The notes beneath the pieces are model-generated. The model saw only the letters and a list, made by a program, of their open reading frames with translations, was not told where the DNA came from and searched no databases. Shown piece by piece: positions 18,994-29,105 of a DNA stretch of 64,000 bases. The stretch lies in NCBI RefSeq assembly GCF_002869765.1, contig NZ_PNOR01000005.1, positions 62,001 to 126,000 of the forward strand, read 5' to 3'. Positions within the stretch are counted from its first letter, which is position 1; the number at the start of each line of letters is the position of its first letter. The DNA is from Deinococcus planocerae (GTDB lineage Bacteria > Deinococcota > Deinococci > Deinococcales > Deinococcaceae). The translations under genes and the position numbers were made by a program.

Positions 18994-19040
18994 CGGGCGG
19001 CGGACCCGGAACACTCACCCTCCTGCCGGTCCGCCGCCCG
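18994..19040 (-). repeat. malE-malF intercistronic hairpin
   Basis: Arms of 13 bases (18994-19006 and 19028-19040) are perfectly complementary, with a 21-base loop. It stands between the binding-protein gene and the permease genes, where such hairpins protect upstream mRNA or partly terminate, giving excess binding protein. Confidence 0.7.
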
Positions 19041-19055
19041 AAAGCTCCTGGTTCC

Positions 19056-20246
19056 TTACTTGTTGATGTTCGACTCGATCTCGGTGACAGCCCGCTGGAG
19101 GAGCTGCGCGTAGTTCTGCCCCGGCTTTTGCACCGCCTGCGCCGTCGCCGCGCCCCAGGGCCCCCACACCGCGCCCATCTCCGAGATGTTCGGCATCGCC
19201 GTGCCTGCGCTGATCGCCCGCCCGAAGCCCGTCACCACCGGGTCATTCCTGAGCTGGGCCCGCGCCGAGAGGCTCGCCGGAATCGCCCCGCCCGCCTTGT
19301 TGTACGCGAGCTGCGCGCCCGGGCTCGTCATCTGCCGCGCCAGCGCCACCGCCGCCGCCTTGTTCTTGCTGTAGGCGTTCACCAGCACCGCCCGCACCCC
19401 CACGAAGGGGCTCCACTTGCCGGTCGCCCCCGGAGGCGTCGGGAAGTTGGCGATCCCGTAGTCGATCCCCGCCTTCTTGACGTCCCCCATGTCCCACGGC
19501 CCGGTGTAGAACATCGCCAGCCGCCCGTCCACAAACGCACTCTTCGCCGCGTCCTGGCTCACCCCCTCGGGGATGAGGTTGTACTTGTAGCGCAGGTCGT
19601 TCATGAACGAGAGCGCCCGCGCCGTCCCCGCATTGTCCAGCCCGATGTCCCGCAGGTTCAGCGTCCCGTTGTCGTTCCGGAACACGTACCCGCCGTAGGC
19701 CCGCACGAACCCGTAGCTCTTGTACGGCTCGGCGAGGTCAAACAGCAGCCCGAAGCGCCCGTTCCCCGTATTCGCCTGCGCGGCCTTGAGCAGCGCCGCC
19801 CAGGTCGTCGGCGCCTGCGGCACCAGCTTCTTGTTGTACACCAGCGCCACCGCCTCCGCGTTCAGCGGCAGCCCGAAGAGCCTGCCCCGGTACGTAAAGG
19901 CATTGAGCGCCGTCTTGTCATAGTCCGTCCGCGAGGTCAGGTACCGGTCGAGCGGCTCCACCACCCCCGCGGAGGCATACCGCCCCAGCCGGTCGTGCGG
20001 CTCGGTGGCAATCAGGTCCGGGCCCTGCCCCCGCGGCGCGCTCTGGATGAACTTGTCCTGCGTTTGCCCAAACGGCACGCTCACCACCGTGACCTTGTTC
20101 CCCGTCTTCTTCTCGAACTCGGCGGCCTGCGCCCGCACCCACGCCAGCTCCCCCGCCGCCTCGAACGACGTCCACAGCGTCAGATTCGCGGCGGAAGCGC
20201 TCCCACACAGGGCCAACGTCACCAACCCAAACAGCATTTTTTTCAT
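19056..20246 (-). CDS. malE: Sugar ABC transporter substrate-binding protein
   Basis: The 396-residue secreted protein starts with a signal peptide ([19 protein letters not shown]), cleaved before [10 protein letters not shown]. The body is a family 1 solute-binding protein with MalE-like segments such as [31 protein letters not shown] and a C-terminus ending in [10 protein letters not shown]. It captures a sugar, probably maltose or maltodextrin, and delivers it to MalFG. The start at 20246 has an AAGGAG site; upstream in-frame codons precede the signal peptide and are rejected. It is first in the malE-malF-malG order. Confidence 0.9.
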   Translation of the reverse strand: MKKMLFGLVTLALCGSASAANLTLWTSFEAAGELAWVRAQAAEFEKKTGNKVTVVSVPFGQTQDKFIQSAPRGQGPDLIATEPHDRLGRYASAGVVEPLDRYLTSRTDYDKTALNAFTYRGRLFGLPLNAEAVALVYNKKLVPQAPTTWAALLKAAQANTGNGRFGLLFDLAEPYKSYGFVRAYGGYVFRNDNGTLNLRDIGLDNAGTARALSFMNDLRYKYNLIPEGVSQDAAKSAFVDGRLAMFYTGPWDMGDVKKAGIDYGIANFPTPPGATGKWSPFVGVRAVLVNAYSKNKAAAVALARQMTSPGAQLAYNKAGGAIPASLSARAQLRNDPVVTGFGRAISAGTAMPNISEMGAVWGPWGAATAQAVQKPGQNYAQLLQRAVTEIESNINK

Positions 20247-20315
20247 ACAGCTCCTTGATACCACGCCGGAGAAGATCCCCGCGTGGCACACTCGGGACCC
20301 CGGACAGATCCCGGA

Positions 20316-20331
20316 TTGAACAGACGTTCGA
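20316..20331. promoter_or_regulatory. Operator-like inverted repeat upstream of malE
   Basis: TTGAAC and GTTCGA flank AGAC at 20316-20331; the inner GAAC/GTTC arms are exact. It lies about 70 bases before the malE start, where a LacI-type sugar repressor could act. A second AT-rich patch with CTTAA repeats lies at 20383-20401. Confidence 0.35.
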
Positions 20332-20465
20332 CCTCATCCTTTCATCTCCGCGCCGCCAATTCTGAAACGCCCGCCTCCCTTTTCCTTAATCGAGTCTTAA
20401 ACTTTCGCGCGCAGAGCTGTGCAGGACGGGTCCAGACGGGTGGAGGAGGTGGCCGCGGGGGGCGG

Positions 20466-21434
20466 CTAGCGAAAGCCCTCCACCGCCGCGTCGAGGTCGT
20501 CTTCGGGCAGCTCGACGTAGCGGCGGGTGGTGTCCACCGCCTCGTGGCCGAGGAACCCGGCCACCCGGGTAAAGTCCCGCACCACCGCGTAAAGCTGGGT
20601 GCCCGCGTACTTGCGCCCGGCGTGAAAGCCCCGGAACTCGTGTTCCCGCCCGCACCTCAGCGCGAGCCGCCGGAGCCGCTCATACGCCGTGGAGTACGCC
20701 CGGATTTCTAGCACGCGGCCCGAGCCGGGCGAGCCGCGCTCTTCGTGCCAGGCCCCCAGCGCCTCCCGCAGCCGGGCGCTGAGCGGTACCACCCGCACCT
20801 TGCCGCCCTTGCCGTAGACCCGCAGCCGCGCGCGCGTGGGGCCGAAGTCCGCCCACTCCACCGCCAGCGCCTCGGCGATCCGCAATCCCGCGTGGGCGAG
20901 CAGCAGCAGCAGCACCCGTTCCTGCACATCCGCCTCCTCCAGCAGCGCCCCCACGAAGTCCGCGCGGTACGGCGGGTTTTTCACGATCCCCCGCGTGCGG
21001 TCCCGGGGCCGGGCGACGTCCGCAAAAGGCTCGGCGTCGGTCGCCCCCGCCCACCGCAGCGCCCGGTACAGCGCCCCCGCCGCCGCCACCCGGGCCTGCA
21101 CCGTCGCGGGACTCAGCCCCGACGCACTCAGCCCCGCGACGAACAGCGACGGCTCGCGCCGCCCAGGGTGCAGCAGGGTCCAGGCGTGCGCCGAGGCATG
21201 GTCCAGAAAAACCTCGACCCCCTTGCGGTACGCCCGCAGCGTGTGCGGGCTGAGCCCCACCCCGGCCACCGTCTCGCTCGTCAAGAAGGCCAGCGTCAGC
21301 CCCCACAGCTCCGCCCCGTCCTTGTCCCGCGCCGCCCGCACCGCCCGCCCCCGCAGCGCCTCGTCTCCCAGCCCCGCCCACGCCCGCGCCTGCCCCAGCC
21401 GGTCCCCGGTATACGCCCGCAGCTCTTCTCCCAT
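20466..21434 (-). CDS. Tyrosine recombinase (XerC/XerD-like)
   Basis: The 322-residue protein has an N-terminal SAM-like core-binding domain (LSPHTLRAYRKGVEVFLDHA) and a C-terminal catalytic domain. All catalytic positions can be seen: Arg in AHAGLRIAEAL (about 184), Lys in GKGGKVRVVP (about 206), His-x-x-Arg as HAGR (about 268), His in GHEAVDTTRRY (about 293) and Tyr of the same segment (about 302). The HxxR box departs from the usual HxLRH. It is not flanked by repeats or mobile-element genes, so it may be a chromosomal Xer-like protein rather than an integrase. TATCAT lies eight bases before the ATG. Confidence 0.87.
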   Translation of the reverse strand: MGEELRAYTGDRLGQARAWAGLGDEALRGRAVRAARDKDGAELWGLTLAFLTSETVAGVGLSPHTLRAYRKGVEVFLDHASAHAWTLLHPGRREPSLFVAGLSASGLSPATVQARVAAAGALYRALRWAGATDAEPFADVARPRDRTRGIVKNPPYRADFVGALLEEADVQERVLLLLLAHAGLRIAEALAVEWADFGPTRARLRVYGKGGKVRVVPLSARLREALGAWHEERGSPGSGRVLEIRAYSTAYERLRRLALRCGREHEFRGFHAGRKYAGTQLYAVVRDFTRVAGFLGHEAVDTTRRYVELPEDDLDAAVEGFR

Positions 21435-21442
21435 ACGGCCCG

Positions 21443-21448
21443 ATGATA
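21443..21448 (-). promoter_or_regulatory. -10 element of the recombinase promoter
   Basis: TATCAT on the minus strand is eight bases before ATG 21434, consistent with a leaderless or near-leaderless transcript. Confidence 0.5.
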
Positions 21449-21498
21449 ATGTGCCTTATCAACGGACGTGTCGGGAGGTGGGGGAGGGCCGCCTCGGC

Positions 21499-22473
21499 TT
21501 AGGTGTCGAGGTCGCGTTTGCGAACGGGGGTCAGGAAGCGGACGGCGCCGGGGAGGATGCGGGCGGTGAAGGGGGTGGTCTCGACGTGGAGTTCGCCGTC
21601 GTACTGTAGGGGAAAGGGGTCGTCGGCCTCGACGGTGACCTGTTTGGCCTCCAGGGTTTCGAGGTTGCCGCTGAAGACGGGATCGCCGAGGTTGAGCTTG
21701 ACCCGAACGGAGTCGAGCAGGTTGGGCAAGAGCCGCAACAGGTTGCCGGCCTTCATCAGGACCAGGGTGAACTTGCCGTCCGAGGGGCTGATGTCGCTGG
21801 TGATGGGGAGGCGGTAGTTCGCCATGCCGAAGTTGGCGACCATCACGCCGATGCCCTCGAAGTCGCGCCGCTCCCCGTCGATGACGAGGTGGAAGGTGGT
21901 CTTTTTCGGGTTGAGCTGCCGCATGGCGCTCAGGACGTAGGCCATCGCGCCGTATTTCTCCTTGAGGTCCTCCGAGTCGCGGATCATGGCGGCGTCGGCT
22001 CCCGCTCCCGCGAGCATCGCAAAGCCGCTCTTCTCCCCCTGGACCTCGACCTCGCCGAGGTCCACCCGCACGGCGTTGCCCTCCGCAACGAGGGCGGCGA
22101 GGACGGCGGGGTCGCGCGGCAGGTCGAGGTTCTGCGCGATCAGGTTCGCCGTCCCCGCCGGGTAGGCGAGGACGGGCACGTCCTTGTAGCGGGCGGCGTA
22201 GGCCAGCGCACTCACGGTGCCGTCGCCGCCCGCCGCGACGAGGAAGTCGAAGTCCGTCAGGTCGGTGAGGAACTCGGCGAGCGGCGTCTCGTGGGTCAAC
22301 TCGCGGGCGGTGACCAGGGCGCCCCCCTGCCCGAGGCGGGTGACGAAGTCGGGGAGGGTGCTCTCGCCCTGGCCGCTTCTGGGGTTGAAGACGATCAAAA
22401 CCCGCTTGCCCGTGAGCCCGGCGAGGGGGTCTTGGTCGGTTGAGGCGCTGGGGGGGGTGGTTTGACCCGTCAT
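21499..22473 (-). CDS. Diacylglycerol kinase-like lipid kinase
   Basis: The protein of about 324 residues has the DAGK catalytic fold: [12 protein letters not shown], then [13 protein letters not shown] (the GGDGT nucleotide loop) and [14 protein letters not shown]. It phosphorylates a membrane lipid such as diacylglycerol or is a YegS/BmrU-type kinase; the lipid is not decided by sequence. The start is uncertain between ATG 22473 and GTG 22497. The -35 box of the divergent lipoprotein gene falls inside its first codons, so the two promoters are interleaved. Confidence 0.87.
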   Translation of the reverse strand: MTGQTTPPSASTDQDPLAGLTGKRVLIVFNPRSGQGESTLPDFVTRLGQGGALVTARELTHETPLAEFLTDLTDFDFLVAAGGDGTVSALAYAARYKDVPVLAYPAGTANLIAQNLDLPRDPAVLAALVAEGNAVRVDLGEVEVQGEKSGFAMLAGAGADAAMIRDSEDLKEKYGAMAYVLSAMRQLNPKKTTFHLVIDGERRDFEGIGVMVANFGMANYRLPITSDISPSDGKFTLVLMKAGNLLRLLPNLLDSVRVKLNLGDPVFSGNLETLEAKQVTVEADDPFPLQYDGELHVETTPFTARILPGAVRFLTPVRKRDLDT

Positions 22474-22490
22474 TTGGGGCTCATTAGACT
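22462..22490 (+). promoter_or_regulatory. Promoter of the lipoprotein gene
   Basis: TTGACC (22462-22467) and TAGACT (22485-22490) are separated by 17 bases, the best consensus promoter in this part of the window. Transcription should start near 22497, giving a 13-base leader with GGAGG at 22498-22502. Confidence 0.8.
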
Positions 22491-22509
22491 GCCCCACGGA
22501 GGCCAGGCT

Positions 22510-22878
22510 ATGGTGCGTTTCTTCTTTGCTTCTTTACTATTCGCGGGGGCGCTGGCGTCGTGCGCGCCGCGGCAGCAGGCCACGGCGGGCGTCACGGTCA
22601 CGCCCGTTCTCGTCAAACTCTCCGAGCCCGCCGCTCGGGGCGGCACCCTGACCGTGCAGGGCCGCTACCTGGGAGGCCCCTCCACCGGGCGGGTGCGGCT
22701 GGGCGCGAACGCCTCGGGACAGGGGGGGTACGTCTTCCCGGCCTCGGCGGTGCGGTCGTGGACGGACGGCGAAATCGTCCTCACCATTCCGGCGGACGCG
22801 CCCGTCGGCGGCTCGTGGCTCTTCGTGGAGGTGGGCGGGCGGCAATCGACCGGGCTGCCGTACAGCGTCAGGCAGTAA
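22510..22878 (+). CDS. Small lipoprotein with an IPT/TIG-like domain
   Basis: The 122-residue protein starts with a lipoprotein signal ([17 protein letters not shown]), with lipidation expected at Cys18 or so. The rest reads like a single immunoglobulin-like IPT/TIG fold: [26 protein letters not shown], then [16 protein letters not shown] and [15 protein letters not shown]. It is anchored to a membrane and should be substrate for Lnt. Its role is not known to me. A clear terminator follows. Confidence 0.8.
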   Translation: MVRFFFASLLFAGALASCAPRQQATAGVTVTPVLVKLSEPAARGGTLTVQGRYLGGPSTGRVRLGANASGQGGYVFPASAVRSWTDGEIVLTIPADAPVGGSWLFVEVGGRQSTGLPYSVRQ

Positions 22879-22912
22879 GGGGCCCGCTGCGGCCAGACAG
22901 AACAAGGGCGGT

Positions 22913-22945
22913 GATGCCCCGGCTTTCGCTGGGGCATCTTTCTTT
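22913..22945 (+). terminator. Rho-independent terminator after the lipoprotein gene
   Basis: GATGCCCC (22913-22920) pairs with GGGGCATC (22931-22938), followed by TTTCTTTGG. It separates the lipoprotein gene from hisS. Confidence 0.88.
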
Positions 22946-22955
22946 GGCTCCCTGC

Positions 22956-22961
22956 TACACT
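22956..22961 (+). promoter_or_regulatory. -10 element of the hisS-aspS operon
   Basis: TACACT ends nine bases before the hisS ATG at 22971, downstream of the lipoprotein terminator. Confidence 0.55.
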
Positions 22962-22970
22962 CCCGGGGTT

Positions 22971-24259
22971 ATGGCGCTGCAACGCCCCAAGGGCACCCAG
23001 GACCACCTCCCGGAGGGTTCTCCCAAGCTCGGCCTCGACGTGCGGGCCTCGGCCTTCGCGTTCGTGCAGGACACGGCGCGGCGCGTGCTGGAACGGGCGG
23101 GGGCGGAGTTCATCGCCACCCCCCTGTTCGAGGAGGCCGAACTCGTCAAGCGGGGGGTGGGGGGCTCGACCGACATCGTGCGCAAGGAGATGTTCACGGT
23201 GTATTACTTCGGGGACCACGGCGGGTACGTCCTGCGGCCCGAGGGCACCGCGGGCATCGTGCGGGCGTACCTGCAAAACGGGCTCAAGCAGCTTCCGGCG
23301 CCCCTCAAGCTCTGGACCCACGGGCCGATGTTCCGCGCCGAGAACGTGCAAAAAGGGCGGCTGCGCCAGTTCCACCAGGTCGACTACGAGGTCCTGGGAT
23401 CAAAGGACCCCCTGGTGGATGCCGAGGCGATCTGGCTGATGTGGGAGGTCGTGCGCGAGCTGGGCCTGACCGGCGTGCGGGTCAAGCTCGGCTCCATCGG
23501 CGACCCGGCGGACCGGGAGCGGTACAACGCCTACCTGCGGGAAGTGTTTACCGCACACGTGGACCGCCTCTCGGACGACAGCCGGGACCGTATGGGCCGC
23601 AACCCGATGCGGATTCTGGACTCCAAGAGCGCGGGGGACCAGGCGCTGACCCGCGAACTGGGGGTGCGGCCCATGCTCGACTTCCTGGGGGAGGAGGCGC
23701 GGGCGCACTTCGGGGCGGTGCAGGGCTTCCTGCGGGAGTGGGGGGTGCCCTTCGACATCGACCCCTCCATCGTGCGCGGGCTGGACTACTACCGCCGCAC
23801 CGCCTGGGAGCTGCATCACGAGGGCGTGGGCGCGAAGTCGGCGCTGGGTGGGGGCGGGCGGTATGACGGGCTCGCGGCGCAACTCGGCGGGCCGGAGGTG
23901 CCCGCGGTGGGCTGGGCCTTCGGGATCGAGCGGCTGCTGCTCGCACTGGAGGCGGAGGGGGTGCAAGTCCCCGCGCCGGAGGGACCGCTGCTCTTCCTGG
24001 CCGCGATGGACGAGGAGAACGTGGGGCTGGCGGCGAAACTGGCGCTGGAGGCCCGTTCCGCCGCCCGGGTGGAGTTCGCCTACCGGGCGCTGAAGCCGGG
24101 GAGCGCCTTCAAGGAGGCGGGCCGCCGCCGCGCCCGCCATGCCGCCGTGATCGGCAGCGAGGAGGCCGCGGGGGGCGTGCTGAACGTCAAGACGCTCTCG
24201 ACCGGGGAGCAGCGGGCGGTGGCGGTGACAGAGTTGAAGACTTTTCTTCTGGAGCAAGC

Positions 24260-24263
<4 letters not shown>
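22971..24263 (+). CDS. hisS: Histidyl-tRNA synthetase
   Basis: This 430-residue class II enzyme charges tRNA-His. It begins with the typical [11 protein letters not shown]. Motif 2 is [29 protein letters not shown]; the histidine-specific loops are [15 protein letters not shown] and [16 protein letters not shown], and motif 3 is [15 protein letters not shown]. The C-terminal anticodon-binding domain follows. The stop codon overlaps the aspS start as ATGA, so hisS and aspS form an operon. Confidence 0.97.
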
Positions 24264-26002
<1,739 letters not shown>

Positions 26003-26087
26003 GCCGGAATCAGGGGGGTGCCTGTGCCCCTCTCCCCTGGGCCAGTGAAGTGAAAGTTTTCTTGAGCTCTGTGCTTGTGAAGACGTT

Positions 26088-26099
26088 GGTTTGTATTTA
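26088..26099 (+). repeat. AT-rich intergenic word, degenerate copy E
   Basis: GGTTTGTATTTA resembles the exact copies at 10311, 30361 and 38902. It lies between aspS and the dipeptidase operon, about 30 bases before that operon's -10 box. Confidence 0.4.
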
Positions 26100-26123
26100 C
26101 CGCCTCTGCGCACGGTGGGCCCC

Positions 26124-26129
26124 TACAAT
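26124..26129 (+). promoter_or_regulatory. -10 element of the murein-peptide operon
   Basis: TACAAT is followed by six bases and a GTG at 26136, the first possible codon of a short leader ORF that ends exactly at the dipeptidase start. Confidence 0.6.
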
Positions 26130-26135
26130 CGCGGG

Positions 26136-26198
26136 GTGAACGGGCGAGAGGGCGGTGGGCTGGGGGTCGGGAGTCCGGGAGCAGGGGGTGGGCGTTGA
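26136..26198 (+). CDS. Possible leaderless 20-codon leader peptide upstream of the dipeptidase
   Basis: GTG 26136 lies six bases after TACAAT and opens a 20-residue Gly-rich frame. It ends in TGA 26196-26198, overlapping the dipeptidase TTG start (TTGA). The spacing matches leaderless genes elsewhere in the window, and the stop/start overlap suggests coupling. The peptide itself is low in complexity, and G-rich spacer DNA could mimic this, so it may not be real. Confidence 0.35.
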   Translation: MNGREGGGLGVGSPGAGGGR

Positions 26199-27217
26199 CG
26201 CGCTCTTTCCTCTTGATCGACGGGCACCTCGATCTGGCGATGAACGCGGAGGCGGGGCGGGACCTGAGAAAAGGGCTGGAGGCGTTGCGGGCGCGGGACC
26301 CGGTGGCGGGGCAGACGGCGACGGTGACCTTTGGGGAGCTGCGGGCGGCGGGGACGCGGGTGTGTTTCGGAACGCTGTTCGCCCTGCCGCGCGGGCCGGG
26401 GAGTCCGGGGGGGTACACGGATCACGCGGGGGCCCGCGCGCAGGCCCTCGCCCAACTGGACCAGTACCGCCGCTGGGAGGACGCGGGAGTCGTGCGCCTG
26501 CTGCGGGAGGGGCGGGAGGTGGAAGAGCACCTGGTCGGGGAGTCCGGCGCGCTGGGGGTGGTCTTGCTGATGGAGGGGGCCGATCCCGTGCGGGACCCGG
26601 GAGACCTGCCCTTCTGGGTGGACTCGGGGGTGCGGGTGATCGGCCCGGCGTGGGGGCGCACGCGTTATGCGGGGGGGACGGACGCGCCGGGGCCGCTGAC
26701 GGGGGCGGGGCGCGAGCTGGTGACGGCGATGCGCGAGCTGGGGGTGGCGCTCGACGCCTCGCACCTCGACGACGCGGCCTTCTGGGAGGCGGCCTCGCTG
26801 GGCGCGCGAATGATCGCCACCCACGCGAACAGCCGCGCTTTCGTGCCCGGCAACCGGCACCTGACCGACGAGATGGCGCGCGCGGTGGCGACGGGCGGGG
26901 GGGTGATCGGGCTGGTGTTCCTGAGCACCTTCTTGCGACCGGGGTGGGAGATCGGGCAGGCGCGGGTGCCCCTGTCCGTCCTGGCCGACCACGCGCGTCA
27001 CTACGCGGGTCTGGTCGGCTGGGAGCATGTGGGGCTGGGCACTGACCTCGACGGGGGGTTCGGGCGGGAGAAGGCCCCGGCGGGGGTGGAGCGCTACCGG
27101 GACGTGCCCGCCCTGCTGAGTCTCCTGCCGCCGGAGGTGCGCGCCGGGGTGGCGGGGGAGCACTGGCGGCGCTGGCTGACGCGCTACCTTGGGGCACGAT
27201 GTTCTCCCCGCCGGTGA
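26195..27217 (+). CDS. M19 membrane-dipeptidase family protein
   Basis: The 340-residue protein is a zinc dipeptidase of the renal dipeptidase family. It has IDGHLDLA (the D-x-H/HxD metal motif), LLMEGADPV with the metal-binding Glu, ALDASHLDD, IATHANSRAF and HVGLGTDLDGGF. Such enzymes cleave dipeptides, including those with D-residues. It is the first gene of a run that includes an NlpC/P60 endopeptidase and a dipeptide epimerase, so its likely substrates are murein-derived dipeptides. The TTG start has only a weak AGGGGG upstream and overlaps a possible leader ORF. Confidence 0.87.
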   Translation: MTRSFLLIDGHLDLAMNAEAGRDLRKGLEALRARDPVAGQTATVTFGELRAAGTRVCFGTLFALPRGPGSPGGYTDHAGARAQALAQLDQYRRWEDAGVVRLLREGREVEEHLVGESGALGVVLLMEGADPVRDPGDLPFWVDSGVRVIGPAWGRTRYAGGTDAPGPLTGAGRELVTAMRELGVALDASHLDDAAFWEAASLGARMIATHANSRAFVPGNRHLTDEMARAVATGGGVIGLVFLSTFLRPGWEIGQARVPLSVLADHARHYAGLVGWEHVGLGTDLDGGFGREKAPAGVERYRDVPALLSLLPPEVRAGVAGEHWRRWLTRYLGARCSPRR

Positions 27218-28089
27218 GCCCCGACCTCGACCCCCGTCTCCACGCCTTCGACCCGGTCCGGCAGCTCGCCGAGGAGGCGCTGCGCGGACGGCTGCCCGGT
27301 GAGGGCTGGCGCTACCTCACCCCGCGGCCCGGCTGGGTCGGGGGGGCGCGGCTGAGCCTGCGCGCCCGGCCCGAGGAGGATGCCCCGCAGGTCACCGAGG
27401 CGCTGCCCGGCGAGGCGCTGGAGGTCGTCGAGGAGCGGGAGGAGGGCTGGGCGTGGGTGCGCACCCGGCACGACGGGTACCTGGGCTGGGCGCGCCCCGA
27501 GGGGCTGGGCTTCTCGGAGCCGCCCGGGGAGACGCGGACGGTGAGTGCGCTCCGGGGGCACGCCTTTGCGGGGCCGCGGGTGAGCCGGGCGGTGGTGGGT
27601 GAACTGTGCTTCGGGGCGAGGCTGGGACGGCGGCCCGGGGAGGTCGTCACCGAGGGGGGGCGGCGCTGGGTGCCGGTGTGGCTGCCAGGCGGGGACGAGG
27701 CCTGGGTGGGCGAGGCGGCGCTCTCCCCCGCCCCGGTCGCGGACGCGGCGGACTTCGCGCTGCGCTTTCTGGAAACGCCCTACGTGTGGGGCGGGCGCAG
27801 CGCCTGGGGGCTCGACTGCTCGGGGCTGACGCAACTGACGTTCGCGGCGCTGGGCCGGGCCCTGCCGCGTGACGCCGACCAGCAGCAGGCGGCGCTGGCG
27901 GCGGTCGGGGTGCCGGAGCGGGGCGACCTCGCCTTTTTCCCGGGGCACGTGGGCGTCATGCTGGACGGGCGCCGGATGGTCCACGCGAACGCGACCCGGA
28001 TGCGGGTGAGCGTGGAGACGCTGGGAGAAGGCGAGTACGGGGAGCGGCTGGCCCGGGAGCTGACGGGGTTCGGGCGGTGGGCGCCGTGA
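27199..28089 (+). CDS. SH3-domain NlpC/P60 endopeptidase (YkfC-like)
   Basis: The 296-residue protein has two bacterial SH3-like segments (about residues 40-100 and 115-180), then an NlpC/P60 domain with C207 in LDCSGLTQ, H250 in PGHVGVML and H262 in MVHANATR. It resembles YkfC, which cuts the gamma-D-glutamyl-diamino acid bond of murein tripeptides or tetrapeptides. No signal peptide is seen, which fits an intracellular recycling role. It overlaps the dipeptidase 3' end by 19 bases. Confidence 0.88.
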   Translation: MFSPPVSPDLDPRLHAFDPVRQLAEEALRGRLPGEGWRYLTPRPGWVGGARLSLRARPEEDAPQVTEALPGEALEVVEEREEGWAWVRTRHDGYLGWARPEGLGFSEPPGETRTVSALRGHAFAGPRVSRAVVGELCFGARLGRRPGEVVTEGGRRWVPVWLPGGDEAWVGEAALSPAPVADAADFALRFLETPYVWGGRSAWGLDCSGLTQLTFAALGRALPRDADQQQAALAAVGVPERGDLAFFPGHVGVMLDGRRMVHANATRMRVSVETLGEGEYGERLARELTGFGRWAP

Positions 28090-29105
28090 GCGTTCGCTGG
28101 GAGACGCTGGAGCTCTCCACGGCGCGGCCTTTCGGGATCGCGCGCTGGACGCACTCTACGTACCCGCGCACCTTCGTGACCTTCGAATCGGGGGGGGTGA
28201 CGGGCCGGGGGGAGGCGGCACCGAACGCGTACTACGGCGAGACGGGCGCGACGGTGGCGGCGGTGCTGCCGCTGCTGGCCGGCGCACTGACGGACGGCTG
28301 GGACTGGGACGGGCTGCAAGAACGGCTGGACGCGCGGCTGCCGGGCGGGCACCCCAGCGTGAGGGGCGCGCTGGAGATGGCGGCGGTGGAGTGGGCGGCG
28401 CGCGCGGCGGGGGTGCCGGTGTGGCGGCTGCTGGGCCTGTCGCCCGCGCCCTTGCCCGAGAGCAGCCTCACGGTGGGCCTCGGCCCGCTGGAGGACATGC
28501 GCCGGGAGGCCCGCGAGGCGGTGGCGCGCGGACACGGGGTGCTCAAGGTGAAGCTCGGCACGCGGGCAGACGAGGCCATCGTGGAGGCCTTGCGGGAGGA
28601 GGCGCCCGGGGTGGCCCTGCGGGTGGACGCGAACGCGGCGTGGACTCGGCCCCAGGCGCGGCGGATGCTGGGGGTCCTGGGCGCCGCGGGGGTGGAACTC
28701 GTCGAGCAGCCCCTGGCGGCGGGCGACCTGGAGGGGCACGCGGCGCTGCGCCGCGTGAGCCCCCTGCCCCTCGTCGCGGACGAGAGCCTGCACCGCGTCT
28801 CGGACGTGCCCCGGCTCTCGGAAGCCTTCGACGCGGTGAACCTCAAGCTCGCCAAGTTGGGAGGGCCGCTGCGGGCGCTGGAGGCCTTGCGGCTGGCGCG
28901 CGCGCACGGCCTGGGGGTGATGCTGGGCTGCATGATCGAGAGTTCGCTGGGCATCGCCGCCGCGGCACATCTGGCGGGGTTGTGCGACTGGGCCGATCTC
29001 GACGGGGCGCTGCTGCTGGCGGACGACCCCTTCACGGGGCTGGAATGGGAGGCGGGGCGGCTGACGCGGCCCACGGGGGTCGGCTGGGGGGTGGAGCGGC
29101 GGTGA
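28086..29105 (+). CDS. Dipeptide epimerase (L-Ala-D/L-Glu epimerase-like), enolase superfamily
   Basis: The 339-residue protein belongs to the muconate-lactonizing/mandelate racemase branch. VLKVKLG gives the first catalytic Lys (K-x-K); RVDANAAW, VELVEQPL and LVADES carry the metal ligands Asp, Glu and Asp; VNLKLAKLGG has the second Lys; and GCMIESSLG is the dipeptide-epimerase-type loop. The expected reaction converts L-Ala-D-Glu to L-Ala-L-Glu, letting an ordinary dipeptidase finish the job. The GTG at 28086 overlaps the previous stop; GTG 28077 is a less likely start. Confidence 0.87.
   Translation: MSVRWETLELSTARPFGIARWTHSTYPRTFVTFESGGVTGRGEAAPNAYYGETGATVAAVLPLLAGALTDGWDWDGLQERLDARLPGGHPSVRGALEMAAVEWAARAAGVPVWRLLGLSPAPLPESSLTVGLGPLEDMRREAREAVARGHGVLKVKLGTRADEAIVEALREEAPGVALRVDANAAWTRPQARRMLGVLGAAGVELVEQPLAAGDLEGHAALRRVSPLPLVADESLHRVSDVPRLSEAFDAVNLKLAKLGGPLRALEALRLARAHGLGVMLGCMIESSLGIAAAAHLAGLCDWADLDGALLLADDPFTGLEWEAGRLTRPTGVGWGVERR

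Noticed and set aside
20466..21434. Tyrosine recombinase as the integrase of a genomic island
   Set aside because: Neighbouring genes are ordinary chromosomal genes with matching composition, and no tRNA gene or direct repeat flanks it.
26003..26194. CRISPR-like or tandem repeats in the G-rich gap before the dipeptidase
   Set aside because: The GGG-rich text has no regular repeat-spacer period; it is ordinary spacer DNA apart from the AT-rich word and the -10 box.
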